The notes: generated by a model from the sequence alone, not told the origin. A stretch of 64,000 nt of DNA from Torreya grandis (GCA_037957365.1 JARHVA010000592.1:1873501-1937500); one strand, 5' to 3'. Numbered from the stretch's first letter, positions 12,990 to 24,814 are shown. Made by a program: numbers and translations.

Positions 12990-13965
12990 CTCAAAGGGTC
13001 TCACATATCTTGGCAATAGTTTTGCTGACTTCCCAAATTTAATCAAGCTCTTCTACGACTTATTCTATAACAACACTTTATCACTTATTGAAAAGTGCCT
13101 TTATGTCCTCTTCATATCAGCATAAATCTTCTGCCTATCATTGGTCTCAGTCAATCTCTACCTGATTAATCTAACTTGCTCTTCCATCTCTAAAGGCATC
13201 TCAGGTCCAAAGACTACTCTGTCCTCTAACCTGTCCCAACTGATTGGTGTTTTGCACCTTCTCTTGTATAATGCCTTTAATGGTGACATATTTAAAGTTG
13301 ATTGATATGATTTTTTGTATTCAAACTCAACTAATGGAAGATAATATTTTCACTTGTATTGATGATCTATGCAATACATATGAAGAAGATCCTTTAACAC
13401 ATGATTAACTCTCTCAGTCTGTCTGTCAGTCTTTATGTGATATGTTGTACTAAAATTTAGCTCCATAGCCAAGACAAATTTAGAGTAACTAAAAATATCA
13501 AAGTCATCTTTAGATCAAGATCCAAAATTATGTTCTTTGGAAATCCATGAAACCTATACACTTATTTTATGAACCTCTTTGCAAGGGTAGGTGCATTATT
13601 TGTCAAATTGCCTGGTATAAAATAAGCCACCTTGGTTAGTTTGTTAACAACCACCAAGATCATATCATGCCTATGTTGTGACATCAATAAACCTTAGAAA
13701 AATTCCATACTGATCATCTACCACTTTTATTCTATTATATCATGTAGTTATAACAATCTAGCTAGATACACATGCTCAATTTTCACTCACTGACACTCCA
13801 GACAATGTGATGCATAATCTACTACATATTTCTTGATTCCCTTCAAAAAATATAGTGGTCTAAGCTCTATCATGAGCTGGGTTACTCCTATATATCTTGA
13901 ATGTGAGGCATTATGTAGTTCCTTTAGCATTGTGATCCACATATTCTCTTGATTAGGTACTTTTA
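12990..13965 (-). pseudogene. Element B integrase, C-terminal part (zinc finger end, core, tail)
   Basis: Enzyme that would join the cDNA to host DNA. From 13965 downward the minus strand gives the end of the zinc-binding domain (HNASHSRYIGVTQ... then ending DYASHCLECQ near 13790) and the DDE core. Motif VVVNKLTKVAYFIP corresponds to the usual VVVDRLTK region. ILDLDLKM keeps the second catalytic Asp position. LTDRQTERVNHVLKD keeps the catalytic Glu. The first catalytic Asp of the usual MDF motif reads Glu (MEF). Many stops and frameshifts are present. The 5' part of the gene continues at 16606, beyond element C. Confidence 0.8.
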
Positions 13966-14354
13966 TGTACCTAGGGATATGATATATTAATGTATATGGG
14001 TTGATGGAGATGTCGACATGTGGCACACATCCCCTTACTTAGTTATATGGGTATAATATATTAGGATAATGGATTAACTTGTGGAATTAGTACATTAGGT
14101 AATGGTCAGCCTACATTGGGATTAGGAGGTTACCCATCCATGGGTTAGATAGATGTCTATATATAGGAGATGATTATCATGGTAAAGATATCAAGTAAGC
14201 ATTGAGTCTTCTATTGTAAGAGGATATTGGAGGTTGTCTCCTCGAAGATACATTATGGATTTATTCCTTCCTAAAGGAGTATTATATGGTGTTTCCCTAC
14301 CTTAAGGGTATTTCTGCATATATTGAATATTTGAATCATATCAAGATCATATCA
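13966..14354 (+). repeat. Element C 5' LTR, 389 bp
   Basis: Begins TGTACCTAGGG and ends ATATCA, two bases before the primer-binding site. It matches 16217-16605 closely throughout with only scattered substitutions. It contains a TATA-like box at 14158-14167. Confidence 0.95.
14158..14167 (+). promoter_or_regulatory. TATA-like box in element C LTR
   Basis: TATATATAGG, also present at 16409-16418 in the 3' LTR. It is placed about 190 bp into the LTR, as expected for a U3 promoter. Confidence 0.55.
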
Positions 14355-14356
14355 AG

Positions 14357-14368
14357 TGGTATCAGAGC
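14357..14368 (+). other. Element C primer-binding site (initiator tRNA-Met)
   Basis: TGGTATCAGAGC, a perfect match to the common plant initiator-Met primer-binding site, two bases after the LTR end. Confidence 0.95.
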
Positions 14369-14868
14369 TTCAATTTGGGCAATTTGTGTAAAGTGAAACT
14401 CTAGTTTTTTAAATCATCAATAAATTTTGATTGGTTACTAATTTTTCCATAATATTTTTACTGGATATGGAGAATATTTCAAATAAGTCACAGTAAAAAA
14501 ATGAATATTTTTTAATTAGTTGTGAGGGATTTATTGCTATTTTATGGTTTATACTAATTTCACTATATATTCCAAAATATACGTAATTTTTATTCTAAAT
14601 GTTTACTGGAGATATAAGATGATATAATAAAAGCATAGTCAAAATTTCAAAATTTTTGGAGTTGTTTTGAGTGATTTGTTTCAATTTTATGGTTTTTCAT
14701 ATATTCAATCTACAAATCAAAATTTATGACATTTTTTCACAAAATTTTGACTGATGTTCCAATATCATAAGAGGAATCTAAATTATAAAATTTGGGACTC
14801 TTTGGATCATTTTTATATGAGTTATTGATATTTTAGGGTTTCATGAACCCTAAATTTTTTTGTCGATC

Positions 14869-15110
14869 ATGGAGTTGCAAAAAAATTTAGGGGAAGATGA
14901 TTTTGATGCTAGAGAATGGTGGCTCAATTTTAAGAAGAATAATAATAATTTTTTTTAATGTAAAATAGAATTATCTCTTTCTTTGTCTGGGCCTACACAA
15001 CATTGGTGGTTTAATCAATTGAGCTTTGCGCAATAGTATTTTTCATGGGAAGCAATGGAACAAACCTTCCTAGATCAATCGGATATAAAATAAAAAAGAG
15101 GATGTAAAAG
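14869..15110 (+). pseudogene. gag: Element C gag, short and broken
   Basis: From the ATG at 14869 the frame reads a Ty3/gypsy-like gag core with an AREWWLNFKKN motif, then LSLSLSGPTQHWWFNQL and YFSWEAMEQTFLDQ. The paired Trp residues and the spacing are typical of retrotransposon gag. It carries in-frame stops and leaves frame at about 15090-15110, where a Lys/Glu-rich stretch in the next frame takes over. It is much shorter than a normal gag and appears internally deleted. Its role would be to package element RNA into particles built with helper enzymes. Confidence 0.7.
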
Positions 15111-15568
15111 AGAAAGAAAATAATGATGATAAAGAAGAAGAAGAAGAAGATAAGGGTTCAAATAATTTGGCTCCAAATAAATCCAAGTCAATTTTTCAAT
15201 TTCATGGATGCATTCAAAATAAGAAGGTGGTTGTGTCCATAAACCCTACCAGCAAGTATAACTTCATTAACATGAATGTGGCCAAGCATCTACATGTTCA
15301 AGCAAATAATATAAAAGAGGTTCAAGTAGATTATAAAAATATTTCAATGTTCAAAGATTTGAAGCTAATTATGGAAAAATATGTTTTGCAGTCAGATTTT
15401 TATGCTTTGGATATGGATGATATGGATATAGTTATTAGATATCCATGGTTAGAGACTTTGGGAACAATGAATATTAATGTTCAAAAAAAGTTCATGAAGT
15501 TTTGGTATAGAAAAAAGAAGATCACTTTACAAGATATCATAGTGAAAAAGGAACCAATAACAATCTAG
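15111..15568 (+). CDS. Element C aspartic-protease-like domain lacking the active-site motif
   Basis: An open stretch of about 150 codons. An acidic linker (run of Glu codons near 15135) leads into a retropepsin-like fold: VVVSINPTSKYNFINMNVAKHL fits the usual 'LIDSGSTHNFI' region, and DMDDMDIVIRYPWLETLG fits the 'ILGMPWL' region that closes plant retropepsin domains. The catalytic Asp-(Thr/Ser)-Gly is replaced by Asn-Pro-Thr (first segment shown here in two parts: VVVSINPTSK and YNFINMNVAK). If translated it should not be an active protease. Whether this was already so in the family's source copy is unknown. The frame is intact from before 15167 to the TAG at 15566. Confidence 0.65.
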
Positions 15569-16190
15569 GTAGCTCAGAGGATGAGATTGAAATAGGTGAT
15601 GAAGATTTAGATTATATATATAAAGACACACTACAAATGAACACTTCATCTACTCAAGAGACAAAGAAGGACAAGGTGGAAGAGGTAGAATCAAAGGTGG
15701 ATAAGGTCAAATTATTGGAAAATGTTGAGGTATATAGACACCCATATCATCATGAGAGGAAACAATCATGGAACCAGGTGAGGAAGTGTCATAACAACAA
15801 TCATTTTATCTAAACAGGAAATAAAATTTCTAATCATTATGGATATGCATGGAATCCAAAGAAAAAATACTATGACACATGGAATGAATGGGGAAATCAC
15901 TATGACTATGCATGGAAGAATACCTACTATGGTCATGGTTAGAATCAGAGTAGCATAGCAGAATATGGTACATAGAATAAAAAGAGGAATAATTATACTT
16001 GGACACCAAAGCAGTATAATTATGATCATAAACAAAATCAGAGGATCACAATGGAATTTGGAAACAAACTTGGAGAGCTATCACCTGCCAAGATCACATA
16101 TTGATGGCTTGATGATCAAGATTGGAGACAAGTGTGTAATAATTTGTAGCACACTCATTATTTGGTTTCTTCCTATGTTTTGAGGATGAA
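15569..16190 (+). pseudogene. Element C tail encoding a Tyr/Trp/Asn-rich region
   Basis: After the protease-like domain a shifted frame continues with acidic residues (SSEDEIEIGDEDLDY) and then a strikingly Tyr/Asn/Trp-rich run with repeated YAW and NHY-type motifs (about 15830-16050). It contains stops. I know no catalytic domain like this. It could be a C-terminal gag extension used for RNA binding or assembly, but this is a guess. Confidence 0.4.
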
Positions 16191-16196
16191 ACATGT

Positions 16197-16208
16197 CAAG
16201 GAGGGAAG
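16197..16208 (+). other. Element C polypurine tract
   Basis: CAAGGAGGGAAG, nine bases upstream of the 3' LTR start at 16217. This is close to where the plus-strand primer is expected. Confidence 0.7.
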
Positions 16209-16216
16209 TAATGCTA

Positions 16217-16605
16217 TGTACCTAGGGATATGATATATTAATGGATATGAGTTGATGGAGATGCCGACATGTGGCACACATCCCCTTAGTTAGTTATATG
16301 GGTACAATATATTAGGATAATGGAGTAACTTGTGGAATTAGTACATTGGGTAATGGTCAGCCTACATTAGGATTAGGAGGTTACCCATCCATGGGTTAGA
16401 TAGATGTTTATATATAGGATATGATTATCATGGTAAAGATATCAAGTAAGCATTTAGTATTCTATTGTAAGAGGATATTGGAGGTTGTCCCCTCGAAGAG
16501 ACATTATGGAGTTATTCCTTATTAAAGGAGTATTATATGGTGTTTCCATACCTTAAGGGTATTTCTACATATATTTAATATTTGAATCATATCAAGATCA
16601 TATCA
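16217..16605 (+). repeat. Element C 3' LTR, 389 bp
   Basis: Same length and ends as the 5' LTR (TGTACC...ATATCA). Only a modest number of substitutions separates the two, suggesting C is younger than B. Confidence 0.95.
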
Positions 16606-17300
16606 TATATATACATCATTTCATTGTAATACAAAATACTAACACTCTTCAATCTAAATTCTTTATATCGAGGATTCTAAGCATTATCAAATAATGATTT
16701 TTTGACATAATCATAAAATTCATCTCCTAGTGAGAATTCAATCACTTGATCTTTGAAATTACTCTTACTAGTATCTATAGTTGTTATGTACCTTCTATGA
16801 CTTAGGGTATCGACTAGTCTATTTTCTTTGCCTTTGATGTAGATAATGTTGAAATCATAATCAGACGAGAACTCAAGCCAATGTCTCTAATGAACATTCA
16901 AAGTTAGTTTGGTAAATATGTAATTGAGTCCCAAGTTATCTATATTGAGCTCAAATTGTTTTCCCAATAAGTAATGCCATCACACTTGCAAAGAATACAC
17001 AATCATTACAAGTTCTAGGTCATGAGGGGCATATTTCAACTCATAAGGCTTTAGCTTTCATGACTCATAAACCACCACTGCACCATTCTACATAAGGAAT
17101 ATTCTTAGTCCATCCCTTGATACATCTGTGATCATTAAAAATTGACCATTGGGGTTAGAAACTTTTAATACTAGTGTAAAAGTAAGCCTTCTTTTTAATT
17201 CTTGAAAAACTACTTTGCACTTTTCTATCTAGATAAAACTTTGGTTCTTATGTTACAAATAAGTAATTGAATTAACTATCTTAGAAAAATTTGAAATGAA
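16606..17300 (-). pseudogene. Element B RNase H and start of integrase
   Basis: Degrades the RNA strand during reverse transcription. Minus-strand translation from about 17300 gives the connection and RNase H of a Ty3/gypsy pol: FMGLESYYKKFISNFSKI, then VSNPNGQFLMITDVSRDGL (the usual 'TDAS..GLG' start of RNase H), YELKYAPHDLELVMIVYSL and WRHYLLG-like WWHYLLGKQFELNID, then GKENRLVDTLSHR, which matches the 'G..N.VADALSR' end. Several in-frame stops. The integrase begins near 16700 and is then cut by element C. Confidence 0.8.
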
Positions 17301-18236
17301 CTTCTTGTAATAGCTTTCTAACCCCATGAAACTTTTTACCTTGTACACATTCTTTGGCACCAACCATTCTAAAATGGCTCTAATCTTTCCTAGATCTACT
17401 AAGATACCATCTACAAAGATAATATGTCCTAAACATTAGACTCTTTCTTATAAAAATGCATAATTAGACAACTTGCCATATATCTTGTGCTTTTATAACC
17501 ATTGTAGAAATAGTTTCAAATGTTGAAGGTGATCCTCTTCATTCTTTTAGTATATAAGAATGTCATCTAGAAAAACCAAAATAAAATGATCTAGGTAATC
17601 TCTAAACATGTTGTTCATGAGATTCATGAATGTTGTCAAAGCATTTATCAATCTAAATGGTAATAATATGAACTCATAGTGCTTATAACGAGTTCTAAAT
17701 GTTGTCTTTAGAATATCCTCATCTTGAATCCTCAAATGATGGTATCTCACTCGAAGATCAATCTTATAAAATACCATTGCTCCCTAAATTTGATTAAAAA
17801 TATCATCTATACAAGGTATAAGATACTTGTTTTTTATAGTTTCCTTATTCAATATTCTATAATCAATGCAAAGTTGAAGGGTACCATATTTCTTCTTGAC
17901 AAAGACAACTGGTGCACCCCATGGTGACACACTTGGCCTGATCAACTTTTTTGCCAACAATTTTTGAAGTTGACCCTTCAATTCAACAAAATCAGTGGTT
18001 TTCATCCTATATGGTGCCTTATACTATGGTTCCAAACTAGGTATGACGTCAATATAAAAATTAAACTCACATTTAGGAGGTAAACCCAATAACTCTGCCA
18101 AAAACACATCATGAAAATCTCTAAGAAATGGATAATCTTCAAGAGATGGTTCCTTAGTTTCTTCCATTTCACTTATCTTGATGATAAATGATTGACACCT
18201 TTTTCCTTGGGCTCTCTTAAGTTGTATTACAAACAT
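17301..18236 (-). pseudogene. Element B reverse transcriptase
   Basis: Copies the RNA into DNA. The minus strand gives the pre-RT linker (DVFLAELLGLPPKCEFNFYID), then [60 protein letters not shown] and the catalytic FLDDILIY near 17550. These blocks match plant Ty3/gypsy reverse transcriptases in order. The FLDD metal-binding motif is intact, but 'LPFGLTNAP' reads [13 protein letters not shown] at about 17782 is the only break between the two longest open parts and is one step from CAG. Further stops follow in the thumb region. Confidence 0.9.
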
Positions 18237-18299
18237 TTGCCTAAGATTTAACTCTCTTTTCTCACCCTAATTTTTTGTCTAATTTCTAAAATCATTCGA

Positions 18300-18640
18300 A
18301 CACTCAACCTTCTTTAGGTAGCAGTCAACCTTGATTTTATGATTTTTAATCTAATTGAATCCTAAGATCACATCATATGACCCTAGTGGTGTAACATATA
18401 AATTCAAAATTGTTGTGAATTCAACAAACCTAATCTCTACTTCAACTAAATATTTGGCGACCATGACTTTTGATCATTCCCATACTGTATTGACCATGCA
18501 TTTACCATTACTCCAGCTATTTTAGTTAACTTAATAAGAATCTTAGGAGCTATAAAATATTATGTGGATCCTATATCTATCAAAATGGAAACTAGATGGT
18601 TAAATAAAGTACCTAATAGCTCTATGGGTAATGCTTAAAA
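18300..18640 (-). pseudogene. Element B protease
   Basis: Retropepsin that would cut the polyprotein. The minus strand near 18580 reads VSILIDIGST followed by a stop and YFIAPKILIK. This fits the retropepsin active-site block, with Asp-Ile-Gly where Asp-Ser/Thr-Gly is expected. It lies between gag and reverse transcriptase as in all Ty3/gypsy elements. Confidence 0.6.
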
Positions 18641-18689
18641 TTATGCTTACCAATTATCGACTACTACATGAATTTGTTGTTGAAAACTA

Positions 18690-19668
18690 CCCTACTAAGG
18701 ATTAAGACCCTTACCCTTTGACTCATCTTGAGGAAAATCATGAGCATAATGGTCATCTCCATAAATGAAATAACCTATAGGTGGTCCTTTCCTATCGTTC
18801 TATTGGTTTTTATTGAAACTAATTTTGGATTCATTGCCTTATTTCTTGCTGCCTGAACCATTGTTGAACTTGGCATTCTAACTTTTGAACTACTTCTTAG
18901 AGTCTCCACTCTTTTGTTTCTAATTATTCTTAAAGGTTTAATTATAATTTATAAAAAAATTATTGAACTTGTCCCTGACCTATGAAAGAAACTTCAACTT
19001 CTACTCCTATTTTACTACCTTCTCAAAGACCTAAACCATGGTAGAAGGTCCATGAACATCTACCTCTCTACTGATTTAGGGTTTCAATTCCATGATAAAC
19101 TTCTTGATCTTAAACCTCTCATCTCCCTGCTAATGAGGTACATTTTTAAGAAGTTTGGTGAATTATTCATAGTACTCATTCATGATAAATCTCTCTGCTT
19201 CAAATTCTATAAATCTATGAGCTTCTAATCAAAATAAATCTATGGGAGCCACCATGACTTGAATAATGCCAGAAATTGATCCCAAGTAGTGGTGGTTGAG
19301 TTAAGATTCATTTCTAACCTTTTGTTATCCCACTATGTAGATACCTCACTATCCAATTAGTATGTTATCCATATTGCCTTAGTGACTTTAGATTAGTTTC
19401 AAATCTCAAAATACTTCTCCATCTCAGTCAGCCATACCTCAATTTTGTCACCCAAAATAGTCCCATCAAACTTAGGTGGGTTCACCTTCTTCATATCTCT
19501 AACCAACTCCATAGCTACCTGAACTCTAGCATCCTGAGGATTTTATTTCTCAACGAGATGCTCTTCAAGTATGTCATACTTTTCTTCTTTTTCATGGCCA
19601 TGACCCACCTATTCTAAAGTTATAATCTAATCCTTGGTCTCATTCATATTTTTGATGATATGATCCAT
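18690..19668 (-). pseudogene. gag: Element B gag
   Basis: Structural protein. From an ATG at 19668 the minus strand reads MDHIIKNMNETK, then NPPKFDGTILGDKIEVWLTEMEKYFEI and an LNSTTTTWDQFLALFKSWWLP block, which is the standard plant Ty3/gypsy gag core. The zinc knuckle near 18760 is decayed: GYFIYGDDHYAHDF has lost its Cys residues. Many in-frame stops (TAA/TAG). Confidence 0.8.
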
Positions 19669-19836
19669 CTTTGTTGATTTCTTGGTGGCAAATCAACTTA
19701 GATCAAATGGAGGGTTACTATCATTAGCATTCGATGGACCCTATCTCGAAACTCTAGCTTTCACAATCCTTTTATCTATTAAAAAAAGGACATGAAAATG
19801 TTAGTGGACTCATTAGGTCCTAGAGTTTGAGCCATG

Positions 19837-19848
19837 GCTCTGATACCA
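19837..19848 (-). other. Element B primer-binding site (initiator tRNA-Met)
   Basis: TGGTATCAGAGC on the minus strand, a perfect match, two bases after the 5' LTR end TGTTACA. Confidence 0.95.
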
Positions 19849-19850
19849 CA

Positions 19851-22848
19851 TGTAACATTCTCATTGGGATCTACCTAAAGATATGTAATTTTTTTTAAAT
19901 TTAAAACACATATAGTATAAATAGATTATACCATGAAAATCTAACTAGTAATCATATAAAATACTTTAAGTAAGATAATTGTAGATGAGATATACAACAT
20001 CATATGTCTATGATCACTACCCATCATAACAAACACATCATAATATAAATATAAAAAAAAATTACAATAAACCAGCCATGACTGATACATGCCTATAACC
20101 ACTACTATCAATGTACAATAAATAAGTAATTACAGCTCTTCATGATAATGTTTCAATAATAAGTATAGTAAAATACAATGTATATTTATAAGATACATGG
20201 CTCCTTAGAGCATAGTCTCCCAAATTTTAGTATATATGGTAATCTCAAGTGTCATCTCCAAGTAAGTACTACTATGGGGAGGGAGAGCATCATTCAAGTG
20301 CTTTTCCACACTAATCATGGACCAATAATCCCCCACACTAATCCCATCAGGGAATGGTCCTTTTATGGATGAGTAGATAGTGACGATATAAAAATCCAAA
20401 GAGATAAGCTAGTACCCGTGTGTTGTATGATTTTTAAAACTAAAAATGTGGTGTATCATATAAAACTTTTTTTATTACAAGATATCGCACAAACATGTAT
20501 ATCATACTAATGAAATGATAATGTATCACTAAACATACTTTGGCCAAAGTTTTCAATAATAATAAATAATAGTGATCTATAGATTAGTTAAATTTTATAC
20601 ACACCACTTGATCAAATTGCCTTCATCTAGTCATGTGATGCTAGTAAGCCAATGAAATCCATATCACTCCTTACTCAGTATTAAAAACGTGAGATTGGTT
20701 AACATGATATAACTAAAAGATTCATACAATTTACATCCTACTATAAATTATATCACATAACATGTTAAGCATAGGATAATCAAAAAGCATACATTTATTC
20801 CATCAAATGTATGAATGAATCTCACATTATTATCTATTCCATACTAAAAATAATGACTACAATTTATACCATCTAGGTAAAATATACTTTTAACAATAGA
20901 TTCTAATTACCACAATTAGTTTCCAACATACTACACCCTATGATAACACATATTATCATAATCTAGTATTTTTAAACATAACTACTAATTACCACAACTA
21001 ATCTAATAAAGTAGTCATAAATCCATGAAATCATAAATTCTATTCAAGCAACTAGGTATAACAAAGCAAGTCTCAGTTCACACAAAACAGAGAATACCCC
21101 ACTATAGCATTTGTTATACTTTTAGGGGTTTGAATGCATGCATTTATAAAGATTGATTATATGTAATTCTTTAAGATAGATTATAATCACCCATAGAACT
21201 ATAACCATAAGTACACATCCCTATGTACATGTATATGCTAATGGGCACCTTTATACCTATATTTCACATTAAGCATGCCATTATTAGTTTATATTATGTA
21301 GCTTATTATAATGTTACATCCACACCACCTATTTTGATTTACAAGCTATATATAATAAGCAAACTCATGCATAACATAATGAAGACTACATTGAGTTCTT
21401 TATCTTTCACATGCCTCACTAAAATAATTATAGGAATATTGATATACTAACCACATATATACACCTATAGTTGTTAATATTTCCAAGGTTTTCATGAGGT
21501 TATTCAAATAGTTATAATATCTAATAGATTGACTATAATTTATAAGTCTAACAATTATCCTTAATAAATTTTGAGGTGTGTATATATATATTTCTTTGTC
21601 AACCATTTTTAGTTATGACTCTTCAATATCTATAGTTTCTTATAACTGGTTAAGTTTATTACCATACATCTTATTATAAGATCTATTTCCATCGATCCCT
21701 TTGCATGAAATATTTTCATATTTAAATATATATCTATGTATAAGTATATTTATATTGATACACATCATGAAGTGCTTTTATAGGCTTTATATATAACCAG
21801 GAGTTTCTAAATCCTCCTAAGCATACTACCAATCATCTACACTACTCATTACATTCATATGGTTGTTATAATAGAACATAAAACATATATAACCCATTCA
21901 AAGTGAGGGATGATACATTAAGTTCTTTTTACTTCTTAAACAAAAACTATGTTTTGCTTAGAAGGGTAGCTTGAAGTATGACACTAATAATTTTAGTATA
22001 TTTTATTTTAGATAAGAAGTCAGAGTAAATCACTCTAACTAATGCTTTTCCTAAAAGAGAGAGATACAAATCACTATTTAGGAGGCATCATCCCATCTAA
22101 ATATATTTTATATTTTTTATAAATTAAAGATTAGTTTAACATTTAGCTATTTAATCTATCAGACATAATGAGTATATGTTTTTTGCTTACACACACACAT
22201 ATATTCACTAAAAATAGGCTCACAGAGTTTTGGCACCAGTTAAAACATCAATCAACAATGTATTAACCAATTTATATAGTCATCATATACCTATCTTAAA
22301 TTTGCTTGTATACTTCAAATCACCCTATCCTGAAGGCTACAGATCGCCATACTTAGTATGCAACACCTAGGCATCTTATTAAACCTTTAGTGTGTTGTCT
22401 GATGTATAAATTACCACATTGTAACAATGTTTTAAAATCATTCCCACCATTGTTTCCAGATTTTTGGTGTTTATTTTGTGAATTTCAATGTAATACCATA
22501 AATAGGACCAAGCTCTCCTTAGTTTTTATTATGGAGGGCACATAGACTGCTTTTGACAAACCCAAGAATACAAAACTAAAGAGCAAAAACAAACAAATGT
22601 AAAAAAAATCCAAGATAGATAGTGTTATGAGGATCCTTATAAATATATTATATCTATATCTACTATATTTATACTATTTTAAATCTACGTGGTTTACATA
22701 AATATGTTAATATAGTCTCTATTTTCTACTATAGCACCTAAAAATTAGCAGGTGTTTGGGGGATTTTATATTTTTATATTCTCATGAAATTAAATCACTA
22801 AAATTATAAATATAATGTTTAGATCTCTGTACTTAGATATCATAATAC

Positions 22849-22893
<45 letters not shown>

Positions 22894-23127
22894 CATATTC
22901 AACTTGTAGAGTATATATATATATATATATATCAACATATTCAACTTGTAGAGAGTAAGATGATCTAAACATTTTGTACACACACACACACACACACACA
23001 CATATTAGAAATAGTATTATGCTATCTAAGTACAGAGATCTAAACATTATATTTATAGCATAATACTATTTCTAATATATATATATATATATGTACAAAA
23101 TGTTTATATCATCGTACTCTCTACAAG

Positions 23128-23197
<70 letters not shown>

Positions 23198-23244
23198 CTT
23201 GTAGAGAGTACGATGATCTAAACATTTTGTACACACACACACAC

Positions 23245-23300
<56 letters not shown>

Positions 23301-23915
23301 TTGTGTGTGTACAAAATGTTTAGATCATCGTACTCTCTACAAGTTGAATATGTTGATATATATATATATATACATTGTATGTCATGTTTTATGCACTAAG
23401 TAACCTAAGGGGATTAAGGTATATGTGTTGTAATTGAGAATATATATATATATATATAATCTTGTTAATAAAATCACATATAGTAAATTGATCACTCTAC
23501 TATGTGAAACATCATACTCTCAGGTTGTTTAATGGATTATGTTTTAATAGGCAATATCCATGTTCCATATGTGACCATAATGGTCTATAATTCTCAATTT
23601 AATGTGCACCCAAAACTTCTAAAAACATACAAACATTTTATAGACATTTTTCAACCCAGAGTTTTTACATGAACATACACTAGAATTGAATGCATTGCCT
23701 ACCTGGCAAATTATGCTGATGATATTTTTATCCCTTGGCCTTGCTTCCTCTCCAATCTCTTTTAAATGCCACTCCTCTATGTATCTTATGTGTGCTACAC
23801 CTTTTTTCACCTCCTCAGTATCTCTTTTTTCATATTCTATATAGAATGATGAAGGATCTAGTCTCTTTCTTCAAAAGATTTTTCTCTTTTTTATTTTTTC
23901 TTTTTCTTGTTAATA

Positions 23916-23950
<35 letters not shown>

Positions 23951-24691
23951 AAATTTAGACCTTTCCCTTTTTATTTATTTATTTATCATTTTTTTAATTT
24001 TCTTCTTTTTCCATTTTTTCCTTCTAAATGGCAATTTTCAAATTTTATTTATTTTAACATAAATTATAAAAATCCATAATTTTATCAATTTAATTAGCAT
24101 CCTCCTAATGCCATATAAATTTAATGATAATTTCATAAACTAATAATCCATATTTAATATAATTACACTAACCACATAAAATGAGTTCCAAAAACCATTT
24201 AAACTATACATGTAAATCATGACAAATAAATATTTAATGCAAGCAAAAATAAACACATTATGCAAATCATTTATTATACATTTTAACGTGTGATAGCTAA
24301 TATGGTGTGTGCACGGTTCTATCCACTTTCTATATTGTCCCCTAACATCTCGATCTACATCACCCTCTCTGATGATGCTCTCCCTCTGACACGCTCTGAG
24401 GGATGAGTTCTCCTGCATCAACCTCACAATAAACAAGTAGTTAGATCATTACATCATGATATACATACATAATAAATTATAACTGAAATAGCAAATCAGC
24501 ATGTTCATAATGTAAACATGTACACTACATCTAGCTCATAACAATGTAAATATGTAACCTAAGCAATATCCTACTATCCCATAACAACATATAACTCAAA
24601 GCTTAGTCAAAATTAACCAAAACAAATGTGTCAACTATAAATATCCATGAATAATCAAATAGTTTGCTTAGCGAGGAATCAGGGTGTAATA
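19851..24691 (-). repeat. Element B 5' LTR, 4841 bp
   Basis: Homologous to 8274-12583. On the minus strand it runs from TATTACACCCTGA (24691) to AATGTTACA (19851). It carries an expanded block of TA and CA microsatellites with alternating inverted segments at 22810-23372. T-rich stretches such as 23735-24079 make hydrophobic-looking open frames by composition alone. I see no gene in it. Confidence 0.9.
22810..23372. repeat. Alternating inverted duplications separated by TA and CA microsatellites
   Basis: Two short segments recur in both orientations. Segment 1 occurs at 22810-22854 and inverted at about 23003-23055. Segment 2, which begins TTCAACTTGTAGAG and ends TTTGTACACAC, is forward at about 22933-23001 and 23193-23245, inverted at 23092-23132 and 23300-23348, with a short forward piece at 22891-22912. 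TA runs separate most copies (22857-22890, 22913-22932, 23078-23091, 23134-23192, 23249-23299, 23357-23372) and a CA run lies at 22979-23001. Adjacent inverted copies could fold into large hairpins. Confidence 0.9.
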
Positions 24692-24814
24692 AATATTGAT
24701 AGATACTATCACTTATATATATATATTTTTAGGGACATGATCTAAAAAATACACTGCTTCACATTTTTGAATTTGTAATTATAATTAAACAAATTGTATT
24801 ATCCTTTCTGATAG

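Larger units (their letters stand above)
13966..16605 (+). mobile_element. Element C: 2.64-kb gag plus protease-like LTR retrotransposon nested in B
   Basis: Plus strand, opposite to its host B. Order: LTR 13966-14354, primer-binding site 14357-14368, leader, gag 14869 onward, a protease-like domain, a Tyr/Asn-rich tail, polypurine tract, LTR 16217-16605. Both LTRs are 389 bp. It interrupts B's integrase zinc-binding region: joining 13965 to 16606 restores a sensible frame reading ...YIKVPNQENMW. Flanks TTTTA and TATAT do not match as a simple 5-bp duplication. No reverse transcriptase or integrase is present, so it is non-autonomous. Confidence 0.88.
8274..24691 (-). mobile_element. Element B: 16.4-kb Ty3/gypsy retrotransposon with giant LTRs
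   Basis: Minus-strand order: 5' LTR (24691-19851), perfect initiator tRNA-Met primer-binding site, gag, protease, reverse transcriptase, RNase H, integrase (split by element C), polypurine tract, 3' LTR (12583-8274). The LTR termini are TGTTACA at both outer ends apart from point changes. Flanks AAGAT (8269-8273) and AATAT (24692-24696) look like a 5-bp target-site duplication with one change. Pol order with integrase last defines Ty3/gypsy. The initiator-Met primer and long LTRs would suit a chromovirus of the Tekay/Del type, but no convincing chromodomain is visible. All frames contain stops. Confidence 0.9.

Noticed and set aside
22853..23403. Open frames of alternating Tyr/Ile and Val/Cys codons
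   Set aside because: They are direct translations of TA and CA microsatellites and have no coding meaning.
23735..24079. 114-codon Phe/Leu-rich frame in the B 5' LTR (and the similar 11651-11842 in the 3' LTR)
   Set aside because: Comes from T-rich runs in an LTR. The frame differs between the two LTR copies and no motif is present.
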